Part shown: positions 8,372 to 16,275 of the stretch, in pieces | How the letters are laid out: every line of letters starts with the position of its first letter | How positions within the stretch are numbered: position 1 is the first letter of the stretch | Source of the DNA: JBFGFX01 sp965232455 | Lineage (GTDB): Bacteria > Pseudomonadota > Gammaproteobacteria > Steroidobacterales > Woeseiaceae | Length of the DNA stretch: 64,000 bases | Assembly: GCA_965232455.1 (NCBI GenBank) | Contig: OZ246981.1 | Span: 186,001 to 250,000 of the forward strand | Reading direction: 5' to 3' | The notes under the pieces: generated by a model | What the model saw: the letters and a program-made list of their open reading frames with translations, nothing else | Told to the model about the DNA's origin: nothing | Databases searched by the model: none | Position numbers and translations under genes: made by a program

Positions 8372-10501
8372 GTGATCGAGAGAAAACTGGCCGGCCTGAC
8401 TGCGCTCTGTGCCGTCTCGCTGCTGTCCGCCGGCTGCCAGCGAGCTCCGGAGGACGTATCCGATCAGGGCTGGGCGAGGGCCTGGCTTGACGAATCCTAC
8501 GGCGACAGAGCGTTGGCGTGGGTGGAAGCGGAGAACCGTTCGACGTTCGACCTGCTCGAGGATGACGCCCGGTTCGAGCGGTACACGCGGCAGGCCGAGA
8601 GCGTATTGACCGACCCGAGCCGGCTGCCGGAAGCGCGCGCCATCGGCTCGATGATGTACAACTACTGGCAGGACGCGGACCGCCCGCTCGGGATCTGGCG
8701 GAGGTCCAGCAGCGAGTCCTACTTTTCCGGGCAGCCGTCTTGGGACACGGTCCTGGATCTCGACGCGATCGCGGCAGCCGAGGGCCGTAAGTGGATATTC
8801 GCCGGGGCAAGCTGTCTCGAAAACCGGTGTCTCATCTCGCTGGCCGACAACGGCAAGGACGCGCACGAAGTCCGCGAATTCGATCTCGAGACGCTCGATT
8901 TCGTCGAAGACGGCTTCGTTCTGCCCGAGGACAAATCCTCCGCATGGTGGTATGACGCGGATACGCTGTTGGTCGCGACGTCCGCGGGCGGTGGCAAGGT
9001 CACGGAGTCGCTCCTGCCGAGCACGATCCGCCTCTGGCATCGCAATTCAGCGTTGGATCGCGCGAAGACGCTGTTCGAGATCGGCGAGCGGGACGCATCC
9101 GTCTCAGCCGCGCTGGTCCGGGCGGGCGGGGTTGACGGATTCATCGCGGTCCGGCGTCCGGATTTTTTTACCGCGGAATTCAGACACGTGGACCTCGACG
9201 GTGGTCACACGCGGTTGCCGCTGCCGGAGAAAATGGCCATCAACGGCGTCCACGACGGGAAGCTGCTGTTCAGGCTCAACCAGGACTGGGTTCCGGCCGG
9301 CGCCGAGCAAAGTTTCGAGTCCGGAGCCCTGGTTGCCGTTTCTCTTGAAGACCTGATCACCGGGCGGGGAATCGCGGGCGCGGAACAGCTCTATGCACCC
9401 TCGGCAAACGAGGCGGTGAGAACGGTCATTGTCCGCGGCGACGACGTCTTCGTGGAATTGCTTCGCGACTATCGCAGCGCGGTTGTCCGGATCTCCGAAG
9501 GGGGCGCGGGGTGGGAAACGACGATATTGGCGGTTGGCGAAGATCGTTTCGTTTCCCTCAAGGATGTCCGCGAGACCGAGCTCTTGTTGAAAATCGAGGG
9601 TCTGCTGGAGCCGGAAAAACTGGTTCTGTTCGATTGGCGGGACGGCTCCGAGAAAACGATTTTCGCGCGATCGCCCGCTTTCGACGACGAAGGTCTGGTT
9701 TCGAGAATGGTGCATACGACCAGCCGTGACGGAACGCGGATTACCTATACGATCGTCCACCACGAGGCGATGGAGAACAGCGGGGCCAATCCAACGCTAG
9801 TATACGGATACGGCGGTTTTGACGTCGCCATCACGCCCCGGTACGAGCCGCTGTTCGGAAAACTCTGGTTGGAAAAGGGCGGCGTCTACGTGCACGCCTA
9901 TCTGCGCGGCGGCGGCGAGAACGGGCCTGACTGGCACCAGTCCGCGATGCTCAAAAACAGGCAGCTACCCTACGATGACATGATCGCGGTCGTCGAGGAT
10001 CTTCAGCGAAGGGGAATAACGTCGCCGGCCAATACGGGCATCATGGGCCGGTCGAACGGGGGATTGATGGTGGCGGCGGTCATGATGCAGCGGCCCGAGC
10101 TGTTGAATGCGGTTGTCGTGGGAGGGCCGTTGATCGACATGCTGACCTACCACCTGATTCCCCCTGGCGCGACCTGGACCGCCGAATACGGCGATCCGCG
10201 GGATCCGGAGATGCATGCCTTCATAGCGTCCTATTCGCCGTTGCAACAAATACGAAGCGGCCGGAACTATCCCGTACCGCTGATCATCACGTCCACGGAC
10301 GACGACCGCGTATTGCCGGGGCACGCGCGACGTTTTGCCGCCGAGCTGGAAGCTTCGGGCCATGAGAGTCTTTACTTCGAGGACGGCCAGGGAGGGCATT
10401 ACTGGGAGTTGGCGGGCGGCCCGTCGCCCGGCGACTGGCGACTGCGCGCGATCGCAAGAGCGATCGAATTCAGCTACCTGGCTGACCGCCTCGAACCGTG
10501 A
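8372..10501 (+). CDS. Prolyl oligopeptidase (S9A family) as a lipoprotein
   Basis: About 709 residues from a GTG at 8372, preceded by GGGAG; an ATG seven codons earlier is possible. The N-terminus is a lipoprotein signal (LLSAGC, lipidated Cys about residue 22), so the enzyme should be anchored in the periplasm or on the outer membrane. The propeller domain begins with YNYWQDADRPLGIWRR, typical of the family. The catalytic domain shows YGYGGFDVAITPRY, Ser in GRSNGG (about S561), Asp in STDDDRVLPGH and His in GQGGHYW (about H676), a full triad. The family cleaves after proline in short peptides. The gene follows the receptor by 160 bases on the same strand, suggesting that it processes imported peptides. 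Lasso-peptide isopeptidases are relatives found beside FecI/FecR/TonB genes, but no lasso biosynthesis genes are present here. Confidence 0.9.
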   Translation: MIERKLAGLTALCAVSLLSAGCQRAPEDVSDQGWARAWLDESYGDRALAWVEAENRSTFDLLEDDARFERYTRQAESVLTDPSRLPEARAIGSMMYNYWQDADRPLGIWRRSSSESYFSGQPSWDTVLDLDAIAAAEGRKWIFAGASCLENRCLISLADNGKDAHEVREFDLETLDFVEDGFVLPEDKSSAWWYDADTLLVATSAGGGKVTESLLPSTIRLWHRNSALDRAKTLFEIGERDASVSAALVRAGGVDGFIAVRRPDFFTAEFRHVDLDGGHTRLPLPEKMAINGVHDGKLLFRLNQDWVPAGAEQSFESGALVAVSLEDLITGRGIAGAEQLYAPSANEAVRTVIVRGDDVFVELLRDYRSAVVRISEGGAGWETTILAVGEDRFVSLKDVRETELLLKIEGLLEPEKLVLFDWRDGSEKTIFARSPAFDDEGLVSRMVHTTSRDGTRITYTIVHHEAMENSGANPTLVYGYGGFDVAITPRYEPLFGKLWLEKGGVYVHAYLRGGGENGPDWHQSAMLKNRQLPYDDMIAVVEDLQRRGITSPANTGIMGRSNGGLMVAAVMMQRPELLNAVVVGGPLIDMLTYHLIPPGATWTAEYGDPRDPEMHAFIASYSPLQQIRSGRNYPVPLIITSTDDDRVLPGHARRFAAELEASGHESLYFEDGQGGHYWELAGGPSPGDWRLRAIARAIEFSYLADRLEP

Positions 10502-10646
10502 CCGGGTCGTCGCCCGCGAGGACACGGGCAGCGCTCGCAAATCTCGATTGATCTATTGATCGGATGATCCCACCCCGCGCGCCCACCCCCGAGACGTCGC
10601 GGAGTCGAGTGCGACTGCCGGCAGCGAAAGCGTGGACCGGTGTTCG

Positions 10647-10835
10647 TTATTCGTCGAACTCGCCGTTCTCGTAGCGACGCAGAAAACGTTTGATGAAGCG
10701 GCGTACCTCGCGCGCCGCCGTCGTATCGAGATCCTGACAAGCGTCCACGAATCGGTCCCTCAGGTCGTGATTCAGCCGCAGAACCAGCTGGGCGTCCTTT
10801 TTGGCCTTCCTGTTTTTGTTTGATTTTCTTGCCAT
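10647..10835 (-). CDS. Small ribbon-helix-helix-like protein
   Basis: 62 residues from the ATG at 10835. The N-terminus is very basic (MARKSNKNRKAKKDA), followed by QLVLRLNHDLRDRFVDACQD, which has the strand-helix pattern of an Arc/MetJ/ParD-type ribbon-helix-helix, and a charged tail (RRFIKRFLRRYENGEFDE). Such proteins usually repress their own promoter as dimers on short palindromes. The promoter region upstream contains several AT-rich palindromes shared with the divergent lipoprotein gene. No toxin-like partner gene lies beside it, so I do not call it an antitoxin. The fold is inferred by eye. Confidence 0.55.
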   Translation of the reverse strand: MARKSNKNRKAKKDAQLVLRLNHDLRDRFVDACQDLDTTAAREVRRFIKRFLRRYENGEFDE

Positions 10836-10925
10836 GGTTATCGGTGATTTCCTGGGCGAACCCATCGAGGCCAGCCAAAACGGCACGGCATCGCTTTGCG
10901 CTTCGTTCGGTCGATTCAGGCCGGA

Positions 10926-11069
10926 TAACGGCAGTGTATATACGTTCTATAGGCAACGTCTATATCCGGTTTCACAATAACATCGGAAATCGTGATTCAC
11001 GCCCCCCGATATTCGTCTGTAAAAAAGATGTACATTCAGATAACAATAGATGTACAATGTATATACATT
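10926..11069. promoter_or_regulatory. Divergent control region with palindromes and repeats
   Basis: Between the ribbon-helix-helix gene and the lipoprotein gene lie GTATATAC (10936-10943), the direct repeats ACGTTCTATA and ACGTCTATAT near 10942-10966, two copies of AGATGTACA 22 bases apart (11026-11034 and 11048-11056), and a perfect 14-bp palindrome AATGTATATACATT (11056-11069), 23 bases before the lipoprotein start. The 22-base period is two helical turns. This looks like an operator array and could be bound by the adjacent ribbon-helix-helix protein; that link is inference. Confidence 0.45.
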
Positions 11070-11092
11070 TTGGATTGCGGAGGAGGATGATC

Positions 11093-11698
11093 ATGAAATT
11101 CATCACTCGAAACCTGATCGTAACAATACTGTTCTGTGTCGCGGCGGGGGTCGGTCTTTCCGGTTGCGCAACGACAGCGCAGAATATCGAGCCCGGCGAA
11201 ACGCTGGATCAAGCGTCGTCGGCCACTACCGGCACCGTCGTATTCGGCAAATTCCGGCTGCTCAGGAATGGCGACGAGGTGCAGTTTGGAGAGGGCGTCT
11301 TTGCCAGCGCGCCGACGCTACGGCTGCATAAGGTCGGCAGTCATCGCGAATTCACCGGCGAAGTGGGGCAGGACGGCGAGTTCGCATGGGTGCTGCAGCC
11401 CGGCAGTTATCGCGTCTCCAGCATTGGCTTCAGTTTCCGCGGCGAGAGGATCGAGCCGGAAACGAACTTCACGCTGGCGGTTTCCGAGGATCACAGGGCC
11501 AGTTACGCGGGTACGATCACGCTCGAAACCACGATCGATTCCGGTTACCACGGGACCAGCGGTACGGTGGACCGCGTCACGGTGAGAAACGACTGCGAGA
11601 CGGAGTGCGGGAAAAGACTTGCGCGGCTTGGCATCTCCAAAGACGTTTCGACCGCGTCCCTGTTTCACTGGGAAGAGCAGGTCGCCAGCACAAACTGA
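11093..11698 (+). CDS. Lipoprotein of unknown function
   Basis: 201 residues. AGGAGG at 11081-11086 places the start at the ATG at 11093 rather than the one at 11087. The signal peptide ends in VGLSGC, so Cys25 should be lipidated. The mature part has a beta-rich look, with GTVVFGKFRLLRNGDEV, a segment FAWVLQPGSYRVSSIGFSF that resembles carboxypeptidase-regulatory or prealbumin-like strands, and a cysteine pair near the end (NDCETECGKRLARLG). I do not recognise a named family. It stands alone with its own intrinsic terminator and an elaborate palindromic control region, which suggests tight regulation. Confidence 0.7.
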   Translation: MKFITRNLIVTILFCVAAGVGLSGCATTAQNIEPGETLDQASSATTGTVVFGKFRLLRNGDEVQFGEGVFASAPTLRLHKVGSHREFTGEVGQDGEFAWVLQPGSYRVSSIGFSFRGERIEPETNFTLAVSEDHRASYAGTITLETTIDSGYHGTSGTVDRVTVRNDCETECGKRLARLGISKDVSTASLFHWEEQVASTN

Positions 11699-11717
11699 CG
11701 AACGTCCACGCTGTGCA

Positions 11718-11754
11718 AACCGCGGCATCGGTATCGGTGCCGCGGTTTTTTTTT
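11718..11754 (+). terminator. Intrinsic terminator after the lipoprotein gene
   Basis: AACCGCGGCA and TGCCGCGGTT form a 10-bp stem with a 10-base loop, followed by a run of T residues, 20 bases past the stop codon. This is a textbook rho-independent terminator. Confidence 0.9.
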
Positions 11755-11783
11755 CGATCGTGGCAGGACGCCTCGAACTGGTG

Positions 11784-11799
11784 TTGACAGGCCCTAATT
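11784..11799 (-). repeat. Short dispersed repeat AATTAGGGCCTGTCAA, copy 2
   Basis: The TAG inside the repeat is the stop codon of the adjacent minus-strand gene. The sequence matches copy 1 over 14 bases. Confidence 0.5.
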
Positions 11800-12777
11800 G
11801 CCCGTCACCTGGAACCCGTCGGGTATCTGGAACAACGTCGGGTCCGGTTCCGCCAACGACACGTTGATGAGCCGGTAGGTCACCTCTCCGAATCGCGGGT
11901 CGCTGTGCCGGCTCATCACCAGGCTTCCGAGTCTCCGTGAAAACCACCGTTCCGTGGTGATCTCGATCGGCAGGTCGTTTCCGATGGTGTTCGCTTCGAT
12001 GACGGTCGTCGTTCTGGAGCCGAACGCCGATACGCCTTCGATGCTTCTCTCGCCGAGGTCCTCGGTCGACTGCGACTGCCCTGCGGCTGCGGTCAGCGTC
12101 ATGGTTGGTGTGGACATGAAGACGGCGTTGCCTTCCGCTTCGCCGCTTCCGGCAGACAGGGTCGAGCGTCCTGCGTCGTGGTCGCCTGAATCATCTCCCG
12201 GTATGGCCGGCCGCGCAGCGGTCGCGAATCGCCCCGGCATCCGGCTGTAGTTGCCGTTGGAGTCCAGCGGCAGGGGCCGCACACCGGGAGCCGTGAATTG
12301 CCGCGCCGTGCGCTGGTCGAGGTTCAATATGAAACTCTGCTGCGTGGTCGGATCGTTGACAAACACCGTCCGCCCGCCGTCGCCCAACACCCGCCAGGGG
12401 CCCATGGCATTCAGCGACTGCTCGCGCCGGGTACGCCCCTCGGAGTCCCGGTACAGCTTCGTTTCGTTTATCTGGCGTATTCTGTTGCCGTCCGCGAGCA
12501 TCTGGACGCTCTCGGTAACCGCGTCGGCCGAATACGGGGCGCCGACGACGCCGGCGCCACCGATCGGAGCGCCGGCAAATACAGCGCCCGCGAAACCGGC
12601 AGTACCGACGGCGACGGTGGTGTTCGAGGCGTTGAACTGCACGCTCTGAATCTGTGCGGAATAGCCAGTTGCCTGCTGCTCCTCGTCGGCCGCCTGATCC
12701 GGCGGACCCTGGTCCTGTGCGGCCGCGGAAACGGCTGCGAGAATCAAGGAAAGGCTGACTGCGCCGAGAGTTTTCAT
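11794..12777 (-). CDS. Exported protein of a sigma/anti-sigma operon, function unknown
   Basis: 327 residues with a signal peptide (MKTLGAVSLSLILAAVSAAA, cleavage near AAA-Q). A glycine/alanine-rich segment (about residues 55-85) is followed by QMLADGNRIRQINETKLYRDSEGRTRREQ and GPWRVLGDGGRTVFVNDPTTQQSFILN, then a loose linker, then FGEVTYRLINVSLAEPDPTLFQIPDGFQV near the C-terminus. The pattern of strands recalls LolA/RseB-like lipoprotein-binding folds, but I cannot name the family. Its ATG overlaps the anti-sigma stop as ATGA, so it is translationally coupled as the third gene of that operon. A role in sensing or modulating the anti-sigma factor is plausible. Confidence 0.7.
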   Translation of the reverse strand: MKTLGAVSLSLILAAVSAAAQDQGPPDQAADEEQQATGYSAQIQSVQFNASNTTVAVGTAGFAGAVFAGAPIGGAGVVGAPYSADAVTESVQMLADGNRIRQINETKLYRDSEGRTRREQSLNAMGPWRVLGDGGRTVFVNDPTTQQSFILNLDQRTARQFTAPGVRPLPLDSNGNYSRMPGRFATAARPAIPGDDSGDHDAGRSTLSAGSGEAEGNAVFMSTPTMTLTAAAGQSQSTEDLGERSIEGVSAFGSRTTTVIEANTIGNDLPIEITTERWFSRRLGSLVMSRHSDPRFGEVTYRLINVSLAEPDPTLFQIPDGFQVTGN

Positions 12778-13439
12778 ATCTGATCCTCCAAACGGTGTGG
12801 TTCGGTGTTGGTTTGGGCGGTGGGAAGGACGGGACCGATAAACCGAATTCCTCTCACCGTGCCGTCGGCGCCGAGCAAAAGCTCCGCGTCGACAAAACCG
12901 CCCTGCAATGGGTTTGAAAGAGGGACACCCGCATGCAGGAGCCCCATTCGTCCGAGTTTTGCCCGGATAACCGTAAACTCTTCTCCGTATTCAATGGCCC
13001 GGGCGTAAGGGAACGGCATGAACTCGGCGTTCGCACGCGCGGGCTCGATTGGCGCTGCCACCGACTGTAGTTGTCCGCCGTTCGGCGTCGGCTCCGGTCG
13101 CAATATTTCAGTTGCGATAAAGCCGACGATCGCAGCCGCGGCGACGGTCGCGGCGACGTTCAACCACACGCGAAACCGCGTGCCGGGTCTCGCCGGGCGG
13201 CGTTTCGCCTCGCGAAAACGCTGCAAAAGAACCTCTTCCTGCACCGCCGACGGACCCAGCTGCCTGTGTGTGCGGCGAACGGCGTCAAACCCTCTGCTGA
13301 GCAAGCGCTGTTCCTCCAGCAATTCCCTGAACAGCGCCGATGAAGACAAATCGCGTTCCAACCGGGAACGCTCCTCGGCGTCCATCGGTTCGCCGCGAAC
13401 GTATGCGATAGCAATGTCGTGAACCGCACGTGCGTTCAT
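12774..13439 (-). CDS. Putative membrane anti-sigma factor
   Basis: 221 residues. The cytoplasmic part (1-90) is helical and charged (DAEERSRLERDLSSSALFRELLEEQRLLSRGF), followed by one membrane helix at about 91-110 (WLNVAATVAAAAIVGFIATE) and a periplasmic part that ends with a TonB/transthyretin-like stretch (GGFVDAELLLGADGTVRGIRF). Its ATG shares a base with the sigma stop codon (TAATG), the classic layout of sigma and anti-sigma genes. It has no HxxxCxxC zinc motif, so it is not a ZAS-type anti-sigma. The role is assigned from position and topology. Confidence 0.7.
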   Translation of the reverse strand: MNARAVHDIAIAYVRGEPMDAEERSRLERDLSSSALFRELLEEQRLLSRGFDAVRRTHRQLGPSAVQEEVLLQRFREAKRRPARPGTRFRVWLNVAATVAAAAIVGFIATEILRPEPTPNGGQLQSVAAPIEPARANAEFMPFPYARAIEYGEEFTVIRAKLGRMGLLHAGVPLSNPLQGGFVDAELLLGADGTVRGIRFIGPVLPTAQTNTEPHRLEDQI

Positions 13440-14029
13440 TAGCCCTCTCCGAGCTGTCCGCCGGACAGCAGCTTCTGCTTCACCGTACCGGCTCTGGATC
13501 GTAGCCTACCGGCCAGCATTTCTCTTCCGCGGTGCAGTCTCGATCTGACCGTGCCGACCGGACATTCGAGCATACCGGCGGCTTCCGCGTAGGACAGCTC
13601 CTCCAGTTCGCACAGCACGATCACCTCGCGGTATCGTAGCGGCAGTGCGACGATTGCGCGATGCAGTTCTTCGCTGCGCCGGTACCCAACGACGTGCTGG
13701 TCCGGCGTTTCGGAGTTGTCGCTGAGCTGCGTGGCGTCCAGGCCGAATTCCAGCCGTCCCTGCTGTCGAAGTCTGTCAATCATCTTATGCCGCGTGATAC
13801 CGTAGAGCCACGACCGGGCCGGCCCCGAAGACTTCCTGTAGCCGCCGGCCTTCTCCAGCACGCTCAAAAACACCTCCTGAGTGCAGTCTTCCGCAATCGA
13901 CCGGACGCCGCACAGGCCGTATGCGAAACGATAGATCCGCTGGTTATGTCGCCGGTAGAACGCGGCAAACGCGGTTTCGTCGCCGTGGACGATTCTATCC
14001 AGGAGCGCTTCGTCCGATTCCCGGGTCAA
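13439..14029 (-). CDS. ECF RNA polymerase sigma factor (RpoE/SigW-like)
   Basis: 196 residues from a TTG start with AAGGTGA seven bases before it. Sigma-2 shows FAAFYRRHNQRIYRFAYGLCG, IAEDCTQEVFLSVLEKAGGY and ARSWLYGITRHKMIDRLRQQ; sigma-4 shows LPLRYREVIVLCELEELSYAEAAGMLECPVGTVRSRLHRGREML. This is the standard ECF layout. It heads a three-gene coupled operon with a membrane anti-sigma and an exported protein, suggesting an envelope-stress or surface-signal pathway separate from the two FecI systems. No clear autoregulatory promoter was recognised upstream. Confidence 0.88.
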   Translation of the reverse strand: MTRESDEALLDRIVHGDETAFAAFYRRHNQRIYRFAYGLCGVRSIAEDCTQEVFLSVLEKAGGYRKSSGPARSWLYGITRHKMIDRLRQQGRLEFGLDATQLSDNSETPDQHVVGYRRSEELHRAIVALPLRYREVIVLCELEELSYAEAAGMLECPVGTVRSRLHRGREMLAGRLRSRAGTVKQKLLSGGQLGEG

Positions 14030-14351
14030 CTTGACTTCACCTTGAGAATACCCGTGTTGACGTTCGTTTTGACGGCTTGCCCTCAGTTTCGCCTCGGTCC
14101 CTGACGATTACTTCGGTTGGCGCGGCAAAAAGGTTCCAATAATCGATTGCTGCCGAACGGGATGCACCGTCAGCGTCGTTCGTTGCTCGTCGGGTTCCGC
14201 ATTCTGGTGGCATCCCTTCCACTCGCGCATCCGGCAACCTGTTTCGTTCGTTTCCCATGAGTGTCCAGATCGTATTTGCCGCCGGCGCATGGCATTATTC
14301 GAGAGAGTACCCAGCAGCCGTCACGGCCCCGTCATTCTAATGTTTTCCCTG

Positions 14352-15425
14352 ATGAACAAGCTTGTCCATGTTTTTGCCGGGCAAATACACCGGCGGGCAG
14401 TGCGCGTACTCTCGTCCCGCGGCGCCAATACGTTCGCTCGCGTTGCCGCCGTTGCAACGATCGCATTCGTGGTGACCGCTTGCGTGTTCGAGGGTGGTGA
14501 CTCCCCGGTCGTCTCGGCTGTATCCGGTGAAGTACGTACGCCAACCGGTCACGCCGGGCCGCTGTCCGAAGGGCGAAATCGGTTCGTGTTCGCCGATTGG
14601 GGCGGCCCGGACATTCCCGTGTGGACCTACGTACCGACTCGATCGGACCCGGCCGTTCTTCCCATCGTGATCGTGATGCATGGTGTTGGACGGGACGCCG
14701 ACCGCTACCGCGACGAGTGGTCTGCGCTTGCCCAGCTCAATCGCTTCGTCATCGTCGCGCCCGAATTCTCGAGGCGCCGGTTTCCCGATGCCGAAGGCTA
14801 CAACCTCGGCAACGTCTTCGAGCAGGTCGGCGGCGACCGATTGGATGAGGCAACCTGGAGCTTCTCGGCAATCGAGCCGCTTTTTGATGCGGTTACGGGG
14901 ATTCTGAACAGCACGGAATCAGAGTACACCTTGTACGGACACTCGGCCGGCTCGCAGTTTGTGCATCGTTTTCTCTTTTACAAACCCGAGGCGCGCGTCA
15001 AACGCTACATCCCCGCCAACGCCGGCTGGTATACGCTGCCGGACCTCGAAACGCCGTATCCTTACGGGTTGAGCGGTTCGGGAGTCGGCCGGGAGGCATT
15101 GGTGTCCGCGTTTCAGAAGGACGTGGTGATTTTGCTCGGCGACCACGATGACGACGCGGCGCATCCCAGTTTACGCCGAACGCCGGAGGCCCTGTCCCAA
15201 GGCGCTCATCGATTCGCCCGGGGAAAGTTTTTCTTCGCCCGGGCGAAGCAGAAAGCGGAGGAATTCGGTGTCCCGTTCAACTGGAGCATGCGGATCGTGG
15301 CAAACGCGAAACACAGCAACGCCGAAATGGCGATCGGCGCGGTCTCGCAGGCGCTCATCGAACGCGCGCCGAACGGGCGGCAAGCGCGAGAGACACGTCC
15401 CGTTGCCCCCCGCAGCATGCCCTGA
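14352..15425 (+). CDS. Alpha/beta hydrolase, probable lipoprotein
   Basis: About 357 residues from the ATG at 14352. The start is uncertain: ATGs at 14289 and 14340 and a GTG at 14400 are alternatives, and none has a convincing ribosome binding site. A hydrophobic stretch ending AFVVTAC looks like a lipobox. The hydrolase core shows LPIVIVMHGVGRDADRY (oxyanion region), the nucleophile elbow YGHSAGSQFVHRFLF, VILLGDHDDDAAH (acid region) and a histidine in ANAKHSN. The overall look is of polyhydroxybutyrate-depolymerase/esterase-like proteins. The substrate is unknown. The 320 bases upstream, between the divergent sigma operon and this gene, hold no other gene that I can support. Confidence 0.7.
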   Translation: MNKLVHVFAGQIHRRAVRVLSSRGANTFARVAAVATIAFVVTACVFEGGDSPVVSAVSGEVRTPTGHAGPLSEGRNRFVFADWGGPDIPVWTYVPTRSDPAVLPIVIVMHGVGRDADRYRDEWSALAQLNRFVIVAPEFSRRRFPDAEGYNLGNVFEQVGGDRLDEATWSFSAIEPLFDAVTGILNSTESEYTLYGHSAGSQFVHRFLFYKPEARVKRYIPANAGWYTLPDLETPYPYGLSGSGVGREALVSAFQKDVVILLGDHDDDAAHPSLRRTPEALSQGAHRFARGKFFFARAKQKAEEFGVPFNWSMRIVANAKHSNAEMAIGAVSQALIERAPNGRQARETRPVAPRSMP

Positions 15426-15436
15426 GCCCGTCGGAC

Positions 15437-15982
15437 TTACCGGCCGAACCGCACCGGCAGCTCGATCCTCGCCGCTCGGATTGCACCTTCCCACTCCGCA
15501 AGCATTCGCGAAAACTCTTTTTCGTCGAATTCCTCCAGGACTTTGTTGCCGGCGTCGCTGAGCGCGGTCAATTCGTAAGTCACTTCGACCTCGGATCCGC
15601 CGAGTCCGTTCGGAAGCGCGTGCACCGCAACGGTGCCGGCGCGCGAGGCGGGCGCAACGCGTACGTAGCGCGCCCGTTGTGATTCGGGCCGATAGTCGAC
15701 GACGACCCAGACGGTTTGCTCGTCGTTGTGCGTCGTCACGAATACCGTTCCTTCAGCGCGTCCGTCACCTCCGCTCAACACGACCGGATTCCAACCCGGC
15801 ACCCAGAGCGTCTCGCCGGGCGCCGTGAACAGCTGGAACGCCTGCTCGGGCGGTGCGTCCACGTGGACGGTGCCGGTATGGGTGACGGTATGTGCGCTGA
15901 ACGTCGGTCCGGAAACGTCGGCAACTACCGGCGTACCCGTGAGGGGCGCCGCGAGCGCTGCGGCAACTACGGCCTTTTTCAT
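15437..15982 (-). CDS. Exported SRPBCC-family (START/polyketide-cyclase fold) protein
   Basis: 181 residues. The start at 15982 is chosen because AAGGAG precedes it and it begins a signal peptide (MKKAVVAAALAAPLTGTPVVA). The mature part has VTHTGTVHVDAPPEQAFQLFTAPGE, typical of the SRPBCC beta-alpha start, then WNPVVLSGGDG, VWVVVDYRPESQRARYVRVAP and a C-terminal helix. Proteins of this fold bind hydrophobic ligands; most are cytoplasmic, so an exported one is somewhat unusual. The gene converges with the hydrolase gene, ending 11 bases from it. Confidence 0.7.
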   Translation of the reverse strand: MKKAVVAAALAAPLTGTPVVADVSGPTFSAHTVTHTGTVHVDAPPEQAFQLFTAPGETLWVPGWNPVVLSGGDGRAEGTVFVTTHNDEQTVWVVVDYRPESQRARYVRVAPASRAGTVAVHALPNGLGGSEVEVTYELTALSDAGNKVLEEFDEKEFSRMLAEWEGAIRAARIELPVRFGR

Positions 15983-16020
15983 GGTTTCTCCTTTGTCCGT
16001 GGTGATTGGGGGTACGAAAC

Positions 16021-16039
16021 TACCATGGTAACATGGTAA
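16021..16039. promoter_or_regulatory. Operator-like tandem CATGGTAA upstream of the SRPBCC gene
   Basis: TACCATGGTAACATGGTAA contains the palindrome TACCATGGTA and a second CATGGTAA eight bases on. It lies about 40-55 bases upstream of the SRPBCC start, where a repressor would act. No regulator gene of an obvious matching family lies beside it. Confidence 0.35.
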
Positions 16040-16115
16040 TAACAAGTAAAATCAGCCTGTTGTCCGGAGGTGGGCGGCATCGTCCGCCGTTCTGTAAATT
16101 TCGGCGGTCCGCAGG

Positions 16116-16146
16116 TGAGGATATTGCCGCCTCAGGGATCATCTAT
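16116..16146 (+). promoter_or_regulatory. Candidate ECF promoter of the second FecI-like sigma gene
   Basis: TGAGG (16116-16120), 15 bases, then GGATCATCTAT (16136-16146). The same two blocks at exactly the same distance recur ahead of the second TonB receptor (18062-18092). Measured to the TCATCTAT core, the spacer is 18 bases, the same as in system 1, where the core is TCGTCTAT. Confidence 0.65.
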
Positions 16147-16218
16147 AGTGGGCCGGAAGATTTCCGTGCCGCGCAGTACCGCAATCGTGCGGACATCAAA
16201 AGGCCGGGGGAGGGCCCT

Positions 16219-16269
16219 ATGACAAATGAGCCGGCAATACCGCCTGGGTCGGTCCTGGAAAATGGGTAA
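16219..16269 (+). CDS. Possible 16-codon leader peptide before the sigma gene
   Basis: A short open frame with a GGGGGAGGG box before its ATG reads MTNEPAIPPGSVLENG and stops seven bases before the GTG start of the sigma gene. It lies inside the predicted transcript. The sigma start itself has only a poor ribosome binding site, so coupling through this leader is plausible. Chance remains possible. Confidence 0.3.
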   Translation: MTNEPAIPPGSVLENG

Positions 16270-16275
16270 GCACTC

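Noticed and set aside
10647..10835. Toxin-antitoxin reading of the ribbon-helix-helix gene
   Set aside because: No toxin-sized partner frame with a ribosome binding site lies on either side in the same direction.
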